From contig NZ_LPNR01000125.1 in NCBI RefSeq assembly GCF_019266065.1, forward strand, positions 145,191-209,190: a stretch of DNA of 64,000 bases, given 5' to 3'. Of this stretch, positions 16,321 through 25,102 are shown piece by piece (position 1 is the first letter of the stretch; each line of letters starts with the position of its first letter). This DNA comes from Nocardia sp. MH4. GTDB lineage: Bacteria; Actinomycetota; Actinomycetes; Mycobacteriales; Mycobacteriaceae. The notes under the pieces were generated by a model. That model ran no database searches, was not told the DNA's origin, and saw only the letters and a list, made by a program, of their open reading frames with translations. Both the position numbers and the translations under genes were made by a program.

Positions 16321-17187
16321 TCAGCGCAGCACCCGGCCGAGGAAGTCGCGGATCAGCGCCGCGATCTCCGGTCCGTGCGACTCCAGCGCGAAATGACCGG
16401 CGTGGAGCAGGTGCAGTTCCGCGTCGGGCAGATCGCGCAGGTAGGCACGGGCACCGTCGGCGCCGAAGATCTCGTCGTGCTCACCCCAGGCGATCAGCGT
16501 CGGCGGCTGATGCTCGGCGAAGTACTTCTGGAACGCGGGGTAGCCGTCGAGGTTGTTCTTGTAGTCGAAGAACAGTTGCAGCTGGATCTCCTTGTTGCCG
16601 GGGCGATCCAGGTAGGCCTGGTCGAGGGTCCACGTGTCCGGGCTGACCAACGCCAGCCGATCGGCCGGAACACCGTGTGTGTACTGCCATTTGGTGGCGT
16701 CGAGCTCGAGCAGCTTGCGCACCTCGGGTTCGTGGGTGACGCGGTCGTTCGCGTGCGCGAACAGCACCTCCCAGAACGGCGTGAAGCCCTCCATGTAGGC
16801 GTTGCCGCTCTGGGTGATGATGGCGGTGATCCGCTCCGGGTGGCGCGAGGCGATGCGCAGGCCGATGGGGGCGCCGTAGTCCTGGATGTAGATCGCGAAG
16901 CGCTCGATACCGAGGGTGTCGAGCAATTCCAGGGTGATGTCGGTCAGCGAGTCGAAGGTGTAGTCGAAGTCCTCGACGCTCGGGGCGCCCGACTGGCCGA
17001 ACCCGAGATGGTCGGGCGCGATCACGTAGTAGTCGTCGGCGAGAGCCGGGATCAGGTTGCGGAACATGGCCGAGCTGCTCGGGAAGCCGTGCAGCAGTAA
17101 CAGAGTGGGGTTTTCCGGGTTGCCCGCCGCGCGATAGAAGAGGGTCTGCCCCTGGATCTGGACGGTGTTGTGGCTGATCTGGCTCAT
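16321..17187 (-). CDS. Alpha/beta hydrolase, haloalkane dehalogenase / epoxide hydrolase type
   Basis: The protein has 288 residues. The oxyanion loop is LLLLHGFPSSSAMFRNLIP. The nucleophile elbow reads IYIQDYGAPIGLR, so the nucleophile is Asp rather than Ser, as in haloalkane dehalogenases, epoxide hydrolases and fluoroacetate dehalogenases. The acid lies in LIAWGEHDEIF and the His in LLHAGHFALESHG. The substrate is unknown. It is the last gene of an operon with an FMN reductase, a PNPOx-like protein, an MFS transporter and a broken HD-domain gene, which looks like uptake or export and detoxification of a small organic compound. Confidence 0.92.
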   Translation of the reverse strand: MSQISHNTVQIQGQTLFYRAAGNPENPTLLLLHGFPSSSAMFRNLIPALADDYYVIAPDHLGFGQSGAPSVEDFDYTFDSLTDITLELLDTLGIERFAIYIQDYGAPIGLRIASRHPERITAIITQSGNAYMEGFTPFWEVLFAHANDRVTHEPEVRKLLELDATKWQYTHGVPADRLALVSPDTWTLDQAYLDRPGNKEIQLQLFFDYKNNLDGYPAFQKYFAEHQPPTLIAWGEHDEIFGADGARAYLRDLPDAELHLLHAGHFALESHGPEIAALIRDFLGRVLR

Positions 17188-17216
17188 GCTGGATCTCTCT
17201 TTCTCGATGGGTGTGA

Positions 17217-17519
17217 TTACTCGGACCAGGTGGAGTTCTGGACGGCCTCGGTGAAGGCGGCGAGGATCTGTCGGCGCCGTGGATCTCGAAACGCTGGCTG
17301 CCGGAGCGGTAGCGCCGGGTCAGGCCCAGGTCGTGGAACATGGCGCAGACGTAGCGGATCTCGGGGTCGTAGCTCAGGCCGGACGCCGCCCCGCGCAGGG
17401 CGCCGAAGTAGTAGACGCGGCGGGAGTTGGTGGTAGATCAGCGGACTCGCCGCGGCGCGGACCAGCTCGGTGGCCTCGGCCACCAGCGCCGAATCCGGGA
17501 TCGCCGGAAGCTCGGTCAT
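17217..17519 (-). pseudogene. HD-domain hydrolase (cyanamide hydratase-like), frameshifted and internally deleted
   Basis: The open frame starts MTELPAIPDSALVAEATELV and should continue into an HD-domain core. At CTACCAC-C-AACTCC one extra C shifts the frame; without it the sequence reads LIYHNSRRVYYFGALRG, then YVCAMFHDLGLT, which is the metal-binding HD motif. The frame is restored near the 3' end (QILAAFTEAVQNSTWSE). Homologous proteins are about 200-220 residues, while only about 100 codons are left here, so a large internal deletion is also present. The gene lies between the MFS and hydrolase genes of the operon and cannot make a normal product, unless the single-base change is a sequencing error. 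Confidence 0.75.
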
Positions 17520-17531
17520 CGGGTGTTCCTT

Positions 17532-18677
17532 TCAGACGGTGACCGGTTCGCGGTGGCGGACCGGAGTGATCAGTGCGGCGGCGGCGACGGTGAACACCAG
17601 GCCGAGCGCGAAATAGCCGCGGTAACTGTCGGTGAGGGCGTGCACGACGGTGGCCACGCCGAGGCCGGCGGCGGCGGCCAGCTGGTGGATCACCCAGGCG
17701 GGGGCGAGCGTGCGGCCCATCCGCGCCGGGTCGAGGCCGCGCGACAGGATGGCCATGGTCAGTGGGATGACCGGGAACGAGGCGATGCCGAACAGCACGG
17801 CCACCACGACCAGCACCTGGGGTCCGGGCACGAACACAGCGGGCAGCAGGGCGGCCAGGCGTACCGAATACAGCACCCGGAGCAGCGATTCCGGCGGGAA
17901 GCGGCGCAACAGTCGCACCATCGCCGCCGAGGTGAGCCCGGCCGCCAGGGCGGCCAGCGCCACCAGCCTGCCCGCACCCGCCACCGACCAGCCCTGCTCC
18001 ACGGCGTGTTTGGGCAGCATCAGCACCACCACGTACAGGGTCGCCGCGTGTAAACCGAACGACACCAGCACTTTCCATCGATCGGCCAGCGACTCCCCCG
18101 CACCGGCGCTGGTCGCCGCCCGCTGATCCGTGGGCAGCAGCACCCACAGCGCGGCGGTGGCGGCCAGCCCGATCGCGCCCAGCAGCGCGAAGGTGGCGCG
18201 CACCCCGATCGGCTCGAACAGCGCCGTGGCCGCCCATGGCGTGATCAGCTGTCCCAGGTTGATGCCGATCGCGGCCCGCGCCATGGCGGGTCCGGCCTGC
18301 GGGCCGTGCGCGCGGCCGAGCAGCGTCGTCACGGTCAGCGTCGACGACGACGCGAAGCCGAGTCCGCCCAGCACCATGTACGCCGCGACGAACTGCCAGG
18401 TCTCGGTGACGGTGGCCAGCACCAGATAGCTGCTCGAGATCAGGGTGAGCCCGCCGATCAGCACGAGCTTGGGCCCGAACAGATCCAGCAGCCTGCCGAT
18501 GCCCTGCTGCGCCAGCCCGGTGACCGTGGTGCCCAGCGCGGCGGCAACGGCCAGTGCCGTCGCCGAGACGCCGTAGGCCGCGGCCGTCGGGGCGAAGAAC
18601 ACGCCCATCGTGAAGTTCAGCCCGAACGACACGGTCATCGCCGCGAGTCCGGCCCAGGCGAGATGTTCACGTCGCAT
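17532..18677 (-). CDS. MFS transporter
   Basis: The protein has 381 residues and about 12 hydrophobic segments, beginning LAWAGLAAMTVSFGLNFTMG. It resembles the oxalate/formate or monocarboxylate antiporter type of MFS proteins, with a short polar loop (TDQRAATSAGAG) between the two six-helix halves. ATG 18677 is chosen because AAAGGAGG lies 8 bases upstream; the GTG at 18686 would overlap that site. The gene follows the PNPOx-like gene by 5 bases. It probably moves the compound metabolised by the neighbouring reductase and hydrolase. Specificity cannot be read from the sequence. Confidence 0.92.
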   Translation of the reverse strand: MRREHLAWAGLAAMTVSFGLNFTMGVFFAPTAAAYGVSATALAVAAALGTTVTGLAQQGIGRLLDLFGPKLVLIGGLTLISSSYLVLATVTETWQFVAAYMVLGGLGFASSSTLTVTTLLGRAHGPQAGPAMARAAIGINLGQLITPWAATALFEPIGVRATFALLGAIGLAATAALWVLLPTDQRAATSAGAGESLADRWKVLVSFGLHAATLYVVVLMLPKHAVEQGWSVAGAGRLVALAALAAGLTSAAMVRLLRRFPPESLLRVLYSVRLAALLPAVFVPGPQVLVVVAVLFGIASFPVIPLTMAILSRGLDPARMGRTLAPAWVIHQLAAAAGLGVATVVHALTDSYRGYFALGLVFTVAAAALITPVRHREPVTV

Positions 18678-18682
18678 GTCGG

Positions 18683-19300
18683 TCACCTCCTTTCCGTGTG
18701 TAGCCGGGCGATCTCGCCCTCGAGTTCGGCGATCCGATCGCGCAGGACCTGCATCGCCTCGGCGACCGCCGCGCGTGGATACAGCGGCGGAATGTGCTGA
18801 CGGCAGTTCCAGTCGAACGCCTCGATGTCGATCAACACCGCGCGCTCGAGCTGCGCGCGATACCCCTCGACCGCCATCGAGGCGACCAGGTCCGGATCGT
18901 CGGCGGCTTCGACCACTCGCGCCCGGCCGAAGATCTTCATCCGCGCCTGCGCGGCGTAGTCCATGAGGAACAGCGAGACCCGGTCGTCGTGGTCGAGATT
19001 GCCGCGGCTGATGTATTGCTTGTTGCCGCGGAAGTCGGCGAAACCCAACGTGCGATCACCGAGCACCTTCAGCAATCCCGGTGCGCCACCGCGATGCTGG
19101 ATGTACGGCCAGCCGGTCTCACCGACCGTCGCCAGGTAGAAGCTGTCCCGCTCGCCGATGAACCAGGCCTCGTCGGGCCCGATCCGGTCGGCGACCTCGG
19201 GCACCTGCGCCATCCGCTCGTAGCTGCGCAGACTGCCGTGCGCGCGCTGGTGCTCGCGCACCAGCGGAGTGAACGCGACCTGCGCGTAGTGCCCGGTCAC
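18683..19300 (-). CDS. Pyridoxamine 5'-phosphate oxidase-family protein (FMN-binding split barrel)
   Basis: The protein has 205 residues from GTG 19300. The split-barrel core has SFYLATVGETGWPYIQHRGG (FMN phosphate strand) and LGFADFRGNKQYISRGNL, followed by RVSLFLMDY and ARMKIFGRARVVE. This layout marks flavin- or F420-binding PNPOx-like proteins. The C-terminus is an extra helix rich in Glu and Arg (VLRDRIAELEGEIARLH), which could form a coiled coil. It lies 2 bases after the NADPH-FMN reductase, which may supply reduced flavin. The exact substrate is unknown. Confidence 0.88.
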   Translation of the reverse strand: MTGHYAQVAFTPLVREHQRAHGSLRSYERMAQVPEVADRIGPDEAWFIGERDSFYLATVGETGWPYIQHRGGAPGLLKVLGDRTLGFADFRGNKQYISRGNLDHDDRVSLFLMDYAAQARMKIFGRARVVEAADDPDLVASMAVEGYRAQLERAVLIDIEAFDWNCRQHIPPLYPRAAVAEAMQVLRDRIAELEGEIARLHTERR

Positions 19301-19302
19301 GA

Positions 19303-19872
19303 CTACCCCTTCGCCCGTTCGATCTTCCCGGCGAGCGCGGCGAGCAGGCTCTGGAGCAGGTCGATGGTGGTCTCGTCGACCAGGTTGCCCGCGTCGTCGA
19401 ACCGCTCGTGCGACCGGAAGGCGATCACCTCCGGCTTGACCACCACATCGCTCTCGGTCCAGACGAAGACCTGCCGCAACGCCAGTTGCGCTCGGACCGA
19501 ACCGAATTGGGTGGGCGCGGCGCCCATGATCGCGACCGGCTTGCGCAGCAGCGGCAGCCCTTCGGTTCTGGTCCAGTCGGTGCTGACCCAGTCGATGGCG
19601 TTCTTGAGCACACCGGGGATCGAGTAGTTGAACTCCGGCGTCGCGATCAGCACGCCGTCGGCGGCGGCGATGCGGCGGCGCAGGTCGGCCACCGCGGCGG
19701 GTCGCTGATCGGGCGTATCCAGGTCCTGGTCGTAGGGCGGGATCGCCCGGAGCCCGTCGTAGATCTCGATGTCGAGGCCGGCGCCGAATTTCTGGGCGGC
19801 GCGCAGCAGGGCGGTGTTGTGCGAGTCGGCGCGCAGGCTGCCCGACAGCGCGAGGACGGTGTGGTTGGTCAT
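19303..19872 (-). CDS. NADPH-dependent FMN reductase
   Basis: The protein has 189 residues. It has the flavodoxin-like NADPH:FMN reductase (ArsH/YieF/ChrR) signatures LALSGSLRADSHNTALLRAA, where the phosphate loop binds FMN, and ATPEFNYSIPGVLKNAIDWV over the isoalloxazine ring. Enzymes of this family reduce FMN, quinones, chromate or azo dyes. It is the first gene of a five-gene operon that runs to 16321 and is divergent from the AraC-type regulator at 20151. Confidence 0.94.
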   Translation of the reverse strand: MTNHTVLALSGSLRADSHNTALLRAAQKFGAGLDIEIYDGLRAIPPYDQDLDTPDQRPAAVADLRRRIAAADGVLIATPEFNYSIPGVLKNAIDWVSTDWTRTEGLPLLRKPVAIMGAAPTQFGSVRAQLALRQVFVWTESDVVVKPEVIAFRSHERFDDAGNLVDETTIDLLQSLLAALAGKIERAKG

Positions 19873-19912
19873 GGGCTCGCTCTTCTGGGTCGTGCGGATG
19901 GGATCCGTTGTT

Positions 19913-19942
19913 CTAACCAGTCATCGATACTTTAAAGGTTAG
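19913..19942. promoter_or_regulatory. Promoter/operator region of the FMN reductase operon
   Basis: CTAACC (19913-19918) and GGTTAG (19937-19942) are inverted arms flanking GATACTTTAAA, the most AT-rich stretch in this gap and a likely -10 area. It is a candidate site for the divergent AraC-type protein or for another regulator. Confidence 0.35.
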
Positions 19943-20150
19943 TCCGGGCCTCGTTGATTCCCGGTTCGGGAAAAAATCTCGGATTCAACGACGGAGCGCC
20001 TTCGTGGCGTACTCAGAACCTACGGCGCGGGCGCGGTATCGACGGCGGACCACCGGCGCCGCGCGGCGGACACTCCACGCCAGATCGTCCAGCTGGAAGG
20101 GTTCGCACTTCGGTTGCCCGCGAACGGTTGTCGTCGACTAACATCCGCTG

Positions 20151-21185
20151 GTGATCGACAGCACCATCCCGGTACGCACCGCCCGGCTGATCCGGGCGAC
20201 CGCGCGGGGTGTCGGGGTCACCGAGGCCGAGCTGCGTCATCTGCCCGGCCCCGACCCCGCGGACATCGCCGATGGCCTGGCCCGCATTCCCACCGAGTCG
20301 ACCTGGCGCATCTGGGAACTCACCGAGGCGATCGGCGGTCCCGGTGCCGGACTCCGGGCGGGAGCCGCGGCCGATCGTGGGCAGTTGCTCGAGTGGGACT
20401 ACCTGTTCACCAGCGCACCCACCCTGGCCGAGAGCGTCCGCATCGCGTTCGACCTGCGCGCCCTGGTGACCGATCCAGGTGTCGGCTGGTCCGTGCGCGA
20501 GGACGGCCGCTTGCTGGTCCTGCGGTTCGACGCGATCGAGCCCGACCCGCTACTGGCCCCGGTCGAGGACTTCATCCTCTCCACCGTGCTGCGGCGAATG
20601 CGCGAGGCCACCCGGACGGCGATCACGCCGGTCCACGTCGCGCTCCGCAGGCGCGCACCCGCCACCCGGCAGCACCTCGTCGATGTCTTCGGCACCCAAC
20701 GCATCGATTTCGGCGCCCCGCACGCCCAGCTGACCTTCCTCGACGTCGCCGACCTGCCCACCGGCACCGATCCGCAGCTGGGCGCCCTGGTGCGGCACCA
20801 CGCCGAGCTCGCCCTCGCCGGCTCCTGCCCCGTCCCCACCGATCAGGAGGCGCTGCGCGCCGCGATCCTCGACGAACTCGCCACGGGCGAGCTCACCCTT
20901 CCCGCCGTCGCCGCTCGCTTCGCCGCCAGTCCGCGCACCTTCCAGCGCCGCCTCGCCGCGGCGGGCACCACCTGGCGCGACGAAGTCGACGCCGCCCGCC
21001 GCGACCGCGCCGAACGTCTGCTGCGCGAGTCCGACCTCCCCGTCCAATCCATCGCCGCCCGCCTGGGCTACACCGATGCTCGCGCCCTGCGCCGTTCCTT
21101 CCACCGCTGGACCGGCCACAGCCCCGATGCCTTCCGCCGGGCGGCCGGCCCCGCAAACACGAACGGCGCGTTCACCCTCGGGTGA
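20151..21185 (+). CDS. AraC-family regulator with arabinose-binding-like N-terminal domain (OruR/ArgR type)
   Basis: The protein has 344 residues from GTG 20151. The first 200 residues match the N-terminal ligand domain of long AraC regulators such as OruR (WRIWELTEAIGGPGAGLRAG, YLFTSAPTLAESVRIAFDLR). The C-terminal HTH has two units: LTLPAVAARFAASPRTFQRRL and LPVQSIAARLGYTDARALRRSFHRWTG. It is divergent from the FMN reductase operon and probably activates it. The 3' end forms the left arm of a 16-bp hairpin, so the coding sequence and the terminator overlap. Confidence 0.92.
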   Translation: MIDSTIPVRTARLIRATARGVGVTEAELRHLPGPDPADIADGLARIPTESTWRIWELTEAIGGPGAGLRAGAAADRGQLLEWDYLFTSAPTLAESVRIAFDLRALVTDPGVGWSVREDGRLLVLRFDAIEPDPLLAPVEDFILSTVLRRMREATRTAITPVHVALRRRAPATRQHLVDVFGTQRIDFGAPHAQLTFLDVADLPTGTDPQLGALVRHHAELALAGSCPVPTDQEALRAAILDELATGELTLPAVAARFAASPRTFQRRLAAAGTTWRDEVDAARRDRAERLLRESDLPVQSIAARLGYTDARALRRSFHRWTGHSPDAFRRAAGPANTNGAFTLG

Positions 21186-21196
21186 ACGCGCCGTTC
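21161..21196. terminator. Perfect 16-bp hairpin embedded in the AraC gene's 3' end
   Basis: Arms 21161-21176 and 21181-21196 with loop CTCG; the stop codon (21183-21185) lies in the right arm. It can terminate both the AraC gene and the convergent DUF5130 gene. Confidence 0.8.
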
Positions 21197-21209
21197 GGCG
21201 GGAAACGAA

Positions 21210-21674
21210 CTAGCGGCCGATGGCCGCGGCCATCACGCGGACGGCGGAGATCAGGCCGTCGATCAGGTTGCCCTGACGGAACGACGCCAGCGCGGCGGTG
21301 ACACCCAGCTGGCAGATGCGATCGTTGGCGCGCTCGGCGACGTGCGCACCGGAGCGCACCTCGATGGCGCCCTGGTTCGGCGAGACCGCGATGAGCACCG
21401 AGTCGGCCGCCTCGGGGGTGTTCGGCAGGACCGCGTCGGCGCCGGCCGCCGGGTCGTTGCCGAGATCGCCGAGGTAGATGTTGAAGCGGACCTTGGTCGC
21501 GCGGGTCGCCTCGGTGAGGGCGTTGTCGAGCATGACGCGCTCACGGTCGGTGAAAGGCACCTCGTCGAAGACGGTGCCCGGCTCGTGCACGCCCGAGACG
21601 CGACCGCTGCTGGTCAGTGCGAATCCGTGCGGCAGGTCGGCATCGACCACCGCGGGCCACTTAGAACTTGCCAC
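21210..21674 (-). CDS. DUF5130 family protein (TPM-like domain)
   Basis: The protein has 154 residues from GTG 21674. It has the DUF5130 layout seen across Mycobacteriales: VVDADLPHGFALTSSGRVSG near the N-terminus, then FTDRERVMLDNAL, a strand with FNIYLGDLG, the VLIAVSPNQGAIEVRSG hairpin and a C-terminal SFRQGNLIDGLISAVRV. The fold resembles TPM domains of membrane-linked phosphatases or assembly factors. No signal or membrane segment is visible. The start overlaps the end of the ctaJ-like gene by 14 bases, so it may work with the respiratory chain, which is inference. Confidence 0.85.
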   Translation of the reverse strand: MASSKWPAVVDADLPHGFALTSSGRVSGVHEPGTVFDEVPFTDRERVMLDNALTEATRATKVRFNIYLGDLGNDPAAGADAVLPNTPEAADSVLIAVSPNQGAIEVRSGAHVAERANDRICQLGVTAALASFRQGNLIDGLISAVRVMAAAIGR

Positions 21675-21939
21675 TTGCCCGGCCTCCGATCAGCTCCGCG
21701 TTCGCGGCTTCGAGAGCCGCATGGCTGCCATGCGACTCGGCGGTGTGGTGACCCGCCGCGGCGGTCACCTCGTCGGTAGCACTCCACAGCACCGGCGAGT
21801 GGGTCCACTTCTGCCCGAGCGCGAAGTGGGCCGGCTTCTCACCGGGGAATGGCTTACCGAGATAGGACAAACCCGCGATCGCGAAGTAGATCGCGGCCGG
21901 GATGCCGACGAAGATCAGCACTGTCTCGAGAATGCTCAC
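21661..21939 (-). CDS. ctaJ: aa3-type cytochrome oxidase accessory subunit CtaJ-like
   Basis: The protein has about 92 residues if started at GTG 21939 (VSILETVLIFVGIPAAIYFA); further upstream starts are possible. One transmembrane helix is followed by an acidic and polar tail with KWTHSPVLWSATDEV and a C-terminus of IGGRASGKF. The mycobacterial supercomplex subunit CtaJ has the same single helix, the WTHxPxLWSATDE segment and an ASGKW-like end. It is coupled to the DUF5130 gene and lies beside aglA, as in mycobacteria. The role is inferred from this similarity: stabilising the cytochrome bcc-aa3 supercomplex. Confidence 0.75.
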   Translation of the reverse strand: MSILETVLIFVGIPAAIYFAIAGLSYLGKPFPGEKPAHFALGQKWTHSPVLWSATDEVTAAAGHHTAESHGSHAALEAANAELIGGRASGKF

Positions 21940-22009
21940 GGTCCAACGGTAGACGATGCTCTGTAGTAGTTCATCCTCCGGCACTCCCGAAACCGCGTGT
22001 CCACCCTCC

Positions 22010-23611
22010 TCAGACCAGCCAGGCCGCCGCGTTCGCGGGCAGCCGGTCGTCGGCGACGGGGGCGCTGGCCAGCAGCACCTCCCCCGGCGGCAGCTGGATC
22101 GGCCCGTCGGAGGCGTTGAGGACACAGATCAGTCCACCCGGCCTGCGGAAGGCCAGGCATCCGTCCGGGCTGCCGTACCACTCGATCCGGTCACCCGCGA
22201 ATTCCGGCCGTGTGCCACGCAGATCGATCGCCAGCCGGTACAGCGACAGCGTCGAATGCAGGGTCTCCAGTTGGGCTTCCACCGTGCGGTCGGCCCAGTC
22301 GGCCGGGATCGGCAGCCACGGCGTGCCCGTGGTGAAGCCGAACGGGGTGGTCGAGCCCTCCCACGGGATCGGCACCCGGCAGCCGTCGCGCCCGCGTTCG
22401 GTGTGGCCCGAGCGCTCCCACACCGGGTCCCGCAACGCGTCCTCGGGCAGATCGTCGACGTTGGGCAGGCCGAGTTCGGCGCCGTTGTAGACGAACACCG
22501 CCCCGGGCAGCGCCAGCTCGACCATCGTCATCGCCCGCGCCCGCGCGACCCCGATCCGGCCGCCGCCGTAGCGGGTGACCTCGCGTTCGATGTCATGGTT
22601 GGACAGCGTCCAGGTCGGCGGGGCGCCGACACCGCTCACCGCGTCGAGGGAGTGCGTGATCGCCTCGCGCACACCCTCGGCGGTGTAGGGGGTCTCCGCC
22701 AGGCGGAAGTTGAACGCCAGGTGCAGTTCGTCCGGGCGCACGTACTCGCCGAAGCGGGTGTTGTCGTCGACCCACACCTCGCCGATCGACACCGCGTGCG
22801 GGTAGTCGTCGAGGACCGCGCGGATGCGGCGGTGGATGGCGTGCACGCCCGGGTTGTTGAAGCGGGGATCGTCGTCGTCGTGGACCAGCATCTTGGTCTC
22901 GACCTTCGCCATGTCGGGCAGGCCGTCGGGCTTGGCCATCCCGTGCGCGACATCGATCCGGAAGCCGTCGACCCCGCGGTCGAGCCAGAACCGCAGCGTC
23001 TTCTCGAAATCGGCGGCGACCTCGGGATTCTCCCAGTTCAGGTCCGGCTGTTCCGGCGCGAAGATGTGCAGGTACCACTGGCCCGGGGTGCCGTCGGGCT
23101 CGGTGACCCTGGTCCAGGCCGGGCCGCCGAAGATGCTCGGCCAGTTGTTCGGCGGCTCGGCCCCGTCGGGGCCGCGGCCGTCCCGGAACAGATAGCGGGC
23201 CCGCTCGGGGCTGCCCGGCGCGGCCTCCAGGGCCGCGGTGAACCACGGGTGCTCGACGCTGGTGTGATTGGGCACCAGGTCCATCGTCACCTTGATCTCG
23301 CGGTCGTGTGCCTCGGCGATCAGCTCGTCGAACGCGGCCAGCCCGCCGAAGAGCGGGTCGATGTCGCGCGGGTCGGCCACGTCGTATCCGCCGTCGGCCT
23401 GCGGCGAACGCATCACCGGACAGATCCACAGCGCGTCGACGCCCAGTAACTCCAGGTAGCCCATCTTCTCGCGAACGCCGCCCAGATCGCCGACACCGTC
23501 ACCGTCGGAGTCGGCGAACGAACGTGGGTAGACCTGATAGAACACGGCGGTTGTCCACCACGGAGCGGTGCTGTTTTCCCCCGGCACCGGCGAGGCAGGT
23601 GTCTGTGTCAC
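22010..23611 (-). CDS. aglA: Alpha-glucosidase, GH13 family
   Basis: The protein has 533 residues, the usual length for GH13 oligo-1,6-/alpha-glucosidases. Conserved regions are in order: VFYQVYPRSFADSDGDGVGD, MDLVPNHTS (region I), DGFRIDVAHG with the nucleophile Asp (region II), IGEVWV with the acid/base Glu (region III) and LSNHDIER (region IV). It cleaves alpha-glucosidic bonds of maltose-type oligosaccharides; trehalose- or sucrose-type specificity cannot be excluded. It is the homologue of M. tuberculosis Rv2471 by context: glbO and the HNH gene follow in the same order. The 176 bases to glbO contain nothing recognisable. Confidence 0.93.
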   Translation of the reverse strand: MTQTPASPVPGENSTAPWWTTAVFYQVYPRSFADSDGDGVGDLGGVREKMGYLELLGVDALWICPVMRSPQADGGYDVADPRDIDPLFGGLAAFDELIAEAHDREIKVTMDLVPNHTSVEHPWFTAALEAAPGSPERARYLFRDGRGPDGAEPPNNWPSIFGGPAWTRVTEPDGTPGQWYLHIFAPEQPDLNWENPEVAADFEKTLRFWLDRGVDGFRIDVAHGMAKPDGLPDMAKVETKMLVHDDDDPRFNNPGVHAIHRRIRAVLDDYPHAVSIGEVWVDDNTRFGEYVRPDELHLAFNFRLAETPYTAEGVREAITHSLDAVSGVGAPPTWTLSNHDIEREVTRYGGGRIGVARARAMTMVELALPGAVFVYNGAELGLPNVDDLPEDALRDPVWERSGHTERGRDGCRVPIPWEGSTTPFGFTTGTPWLPIPADWADRTVEAQLETLHSTLSLYRLAIDLRGTRPEFAGDRIEWYGSPDGCLAFRRPGGLICVLNASDGPIQLPPGEVLLASAPVADDRLPANAAAWLV

Positions 23612-23787
23612 AACCGCAATATTGCCAAAGATTGCCCGGGATATTCCTACGGCGCGAGACTTTCTTCGAATCTGGCAAATCGCCAGCGTTCGCCACGCCG
23701 GAGCGAAACATCGGGGTAAACCTCGGCATCGACCCGAAACCGCGGCGCCACCTGCCGGTCATCAGCGAACGCGGGGCACCCTTCCCC

Positions 23788-24201
23788 TCACCCGGGCGCG
23801 TTCTGCAGCGAGGCGGCCGCCATCTGGAAGTAGTCCATCAGCTGCTTGCGGTGCGCGTCGTCCAGGATCGATGGCTCGATCTCCCCGACCGCGATCGTCA
23901 TGCACCGCAGCCACGCGTCACGCTCGAGCGGGCCGACGACGAACGGGTTGTGCCGCATCCGCAGCCGCGGGTGCCCACGCTCGTCGGAATAGGTCCGCGG
24001 CCCGCCCCAGTACTGCTCGAGGAACATCCGCAGCCGACGCTCGGCGGGGCCCAGATCCTCCTCCGGATACAGTGGGCGCAGGATCTCATCGACAGCGACC
24101 TCGCGATAGAACACGGACACGATGCGGCGGAACGTCTCGGCGCCACCCACCGCTTCGTAGAACGAGGTCGTTGTCTGCTCACCTGAAGTCACGACGTCCA
24201 T
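23788..24201 (-). CDS. glbO: Truncated hemoglobin, group II (trHbO)
   Basis: The protein has 137 residues from ATG 24201 (MDVVTSGEQTTTSFYEAVGG). It shows the 2-on-2 globin features: FYEAVGGAETFRRIVSVFYR, the group II segment MFLEQYWGGPRTYSDERGHP with Trp after Tyr, and the proximal His in LRMRHNPFVVG. The second Trp region is WLRCM. Group II hemoglobins bind oxygen and NO tightly and are tied to respiration and nitrosative stress in mycobacteria, where GlbO (Rv2470) lies between aglA and the HNH gene as here. Confidence 0.95.
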   Translation of the reverse strand: MDVVTSGEQTTTSFYEAVGGAETFRRIVSVFYREVAVDEILRPLYPEEDLGPAERRLRMFLEQYWGGPRTYSDERGHPRLRMRHNPFVVGPLERDAWLRCMTIAVGEIEPSILDDAHRKQLMDYFQMAAASLQNAPG

Positions 24202-24387
24202 TGTGCCCCGATGACCGGGCACGCGACGCGGCGGCAGCCGCGCATCACGAACGCGTGGCCCTTCAACCACAGTTCACCCGAAAGTTTGAAAAATAGCCGT
24301 GCAATACCGGCAGAACCATGGTCAACTGGGGGGCAGTATCGGCCCCAGATACCACATGATCCTGCCAATCATGAAATTGAGGTCAAG

Positions 24388-25101
24388 ATGAAGCAGCGAC
24401 CAGGCGCCCGGTCACACGAGGCGCGCGCGCACCGACAACTCCAGCCCGCCGACGTCCACAATCGTGGCTCGGGGGCTATCCCGCTGCATATCTTGTCCGA
24501 TCACCATCCGGGCGCACACGGTCATCACGACCTGCCGCATCACCCCGCGCCATTGCATCTTGCCGGAGACCACGACGCCGCCGCGTGGCGCAAACGCCGG
24601 GTCCTCCTCCTCAACGCCACCTACGAACCGCTCACCGCGCTGTCCGCGCGCCGTGCCGTCGTCCTGCTGATCTGCGCCAAAGCCGACGCGGTCCACGACA
24701 ACCCCGAAGCCCCGGTCCTGCACTCGGCAGGCGCCGAAGTGGCGATTCCCTCCGTCATCCGGCTGCGCACCTACGTGCGCGTGCCCTACCGCGCCCGGGT
24801 GCCGATGACCCGCGCCGCGCTCATGCACCGCGACCGCTATCGCTGCGGCTACTGCGGCGGCAAGGCCGAGACCATCGACCACGTGATCCCGCGCAGCCGC
24901 GGCGGCGAGCACTCGTGGGAGAACTGCGTCGCCAGCTGCGCCCCCTGCAATCACCGCAAGGCCGACAAGATGCTCACCGAGCTCGGCTGGACGCTGCGCC
25001 ACCCCCTGGTCTCCCCCAAGGGACCGCACTGGCGGCTGCTGTCCACCACCGCCGACCTGGATCCGATCTGGTTGCAGTATCTCGGCGAAGGAGCCGCCTG
25101 A
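24388..25101 (+). CDS. HNH endonuclease domain protein (Rv2469c-like)
   Basis: The protein has 237 residues from ATG 24388, which has GAGGTC upstream. The first 75 residues are His/Pro-rich and variable. The core is RVLLLNATYEPLTALSARRA followed by the HNH unit: CGYCGGKAETIDHVIPRSRG, GGEHSWENCVASCAPCNHRK. Two CxxC pairs hold zinc and the DH...N...H residues form the nuclease metal site. Homologues are conserved beside glbO in mycobacteria. The biological target is unknown. The 186 bases between it and divergent glbO have no clear element beyond AT-rich stretches. Confidence 0.9.
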   Translation: MKQRPGARSHEARAHRQLQPADVHNRGSGAIPLHILSDHHPGAHGHHDLPHHPAPLHLAGDHDAAAWRKRRVLLLNATYEPLTALSARRAVVLLICAKADAVHDNPEAPVLHSAGAEVAIPSVIRLRTYVRVPYRARVPMTRAALMHRDRYRCGYCGGKAETIDHVIPRSRGGEHSWENCVASCAPCNHRKADKMLTELGWTLRHPLVSPKGPHWRLLSTTADLDPIWLQYLGEGAA

Positions 25102-25102
25102 G

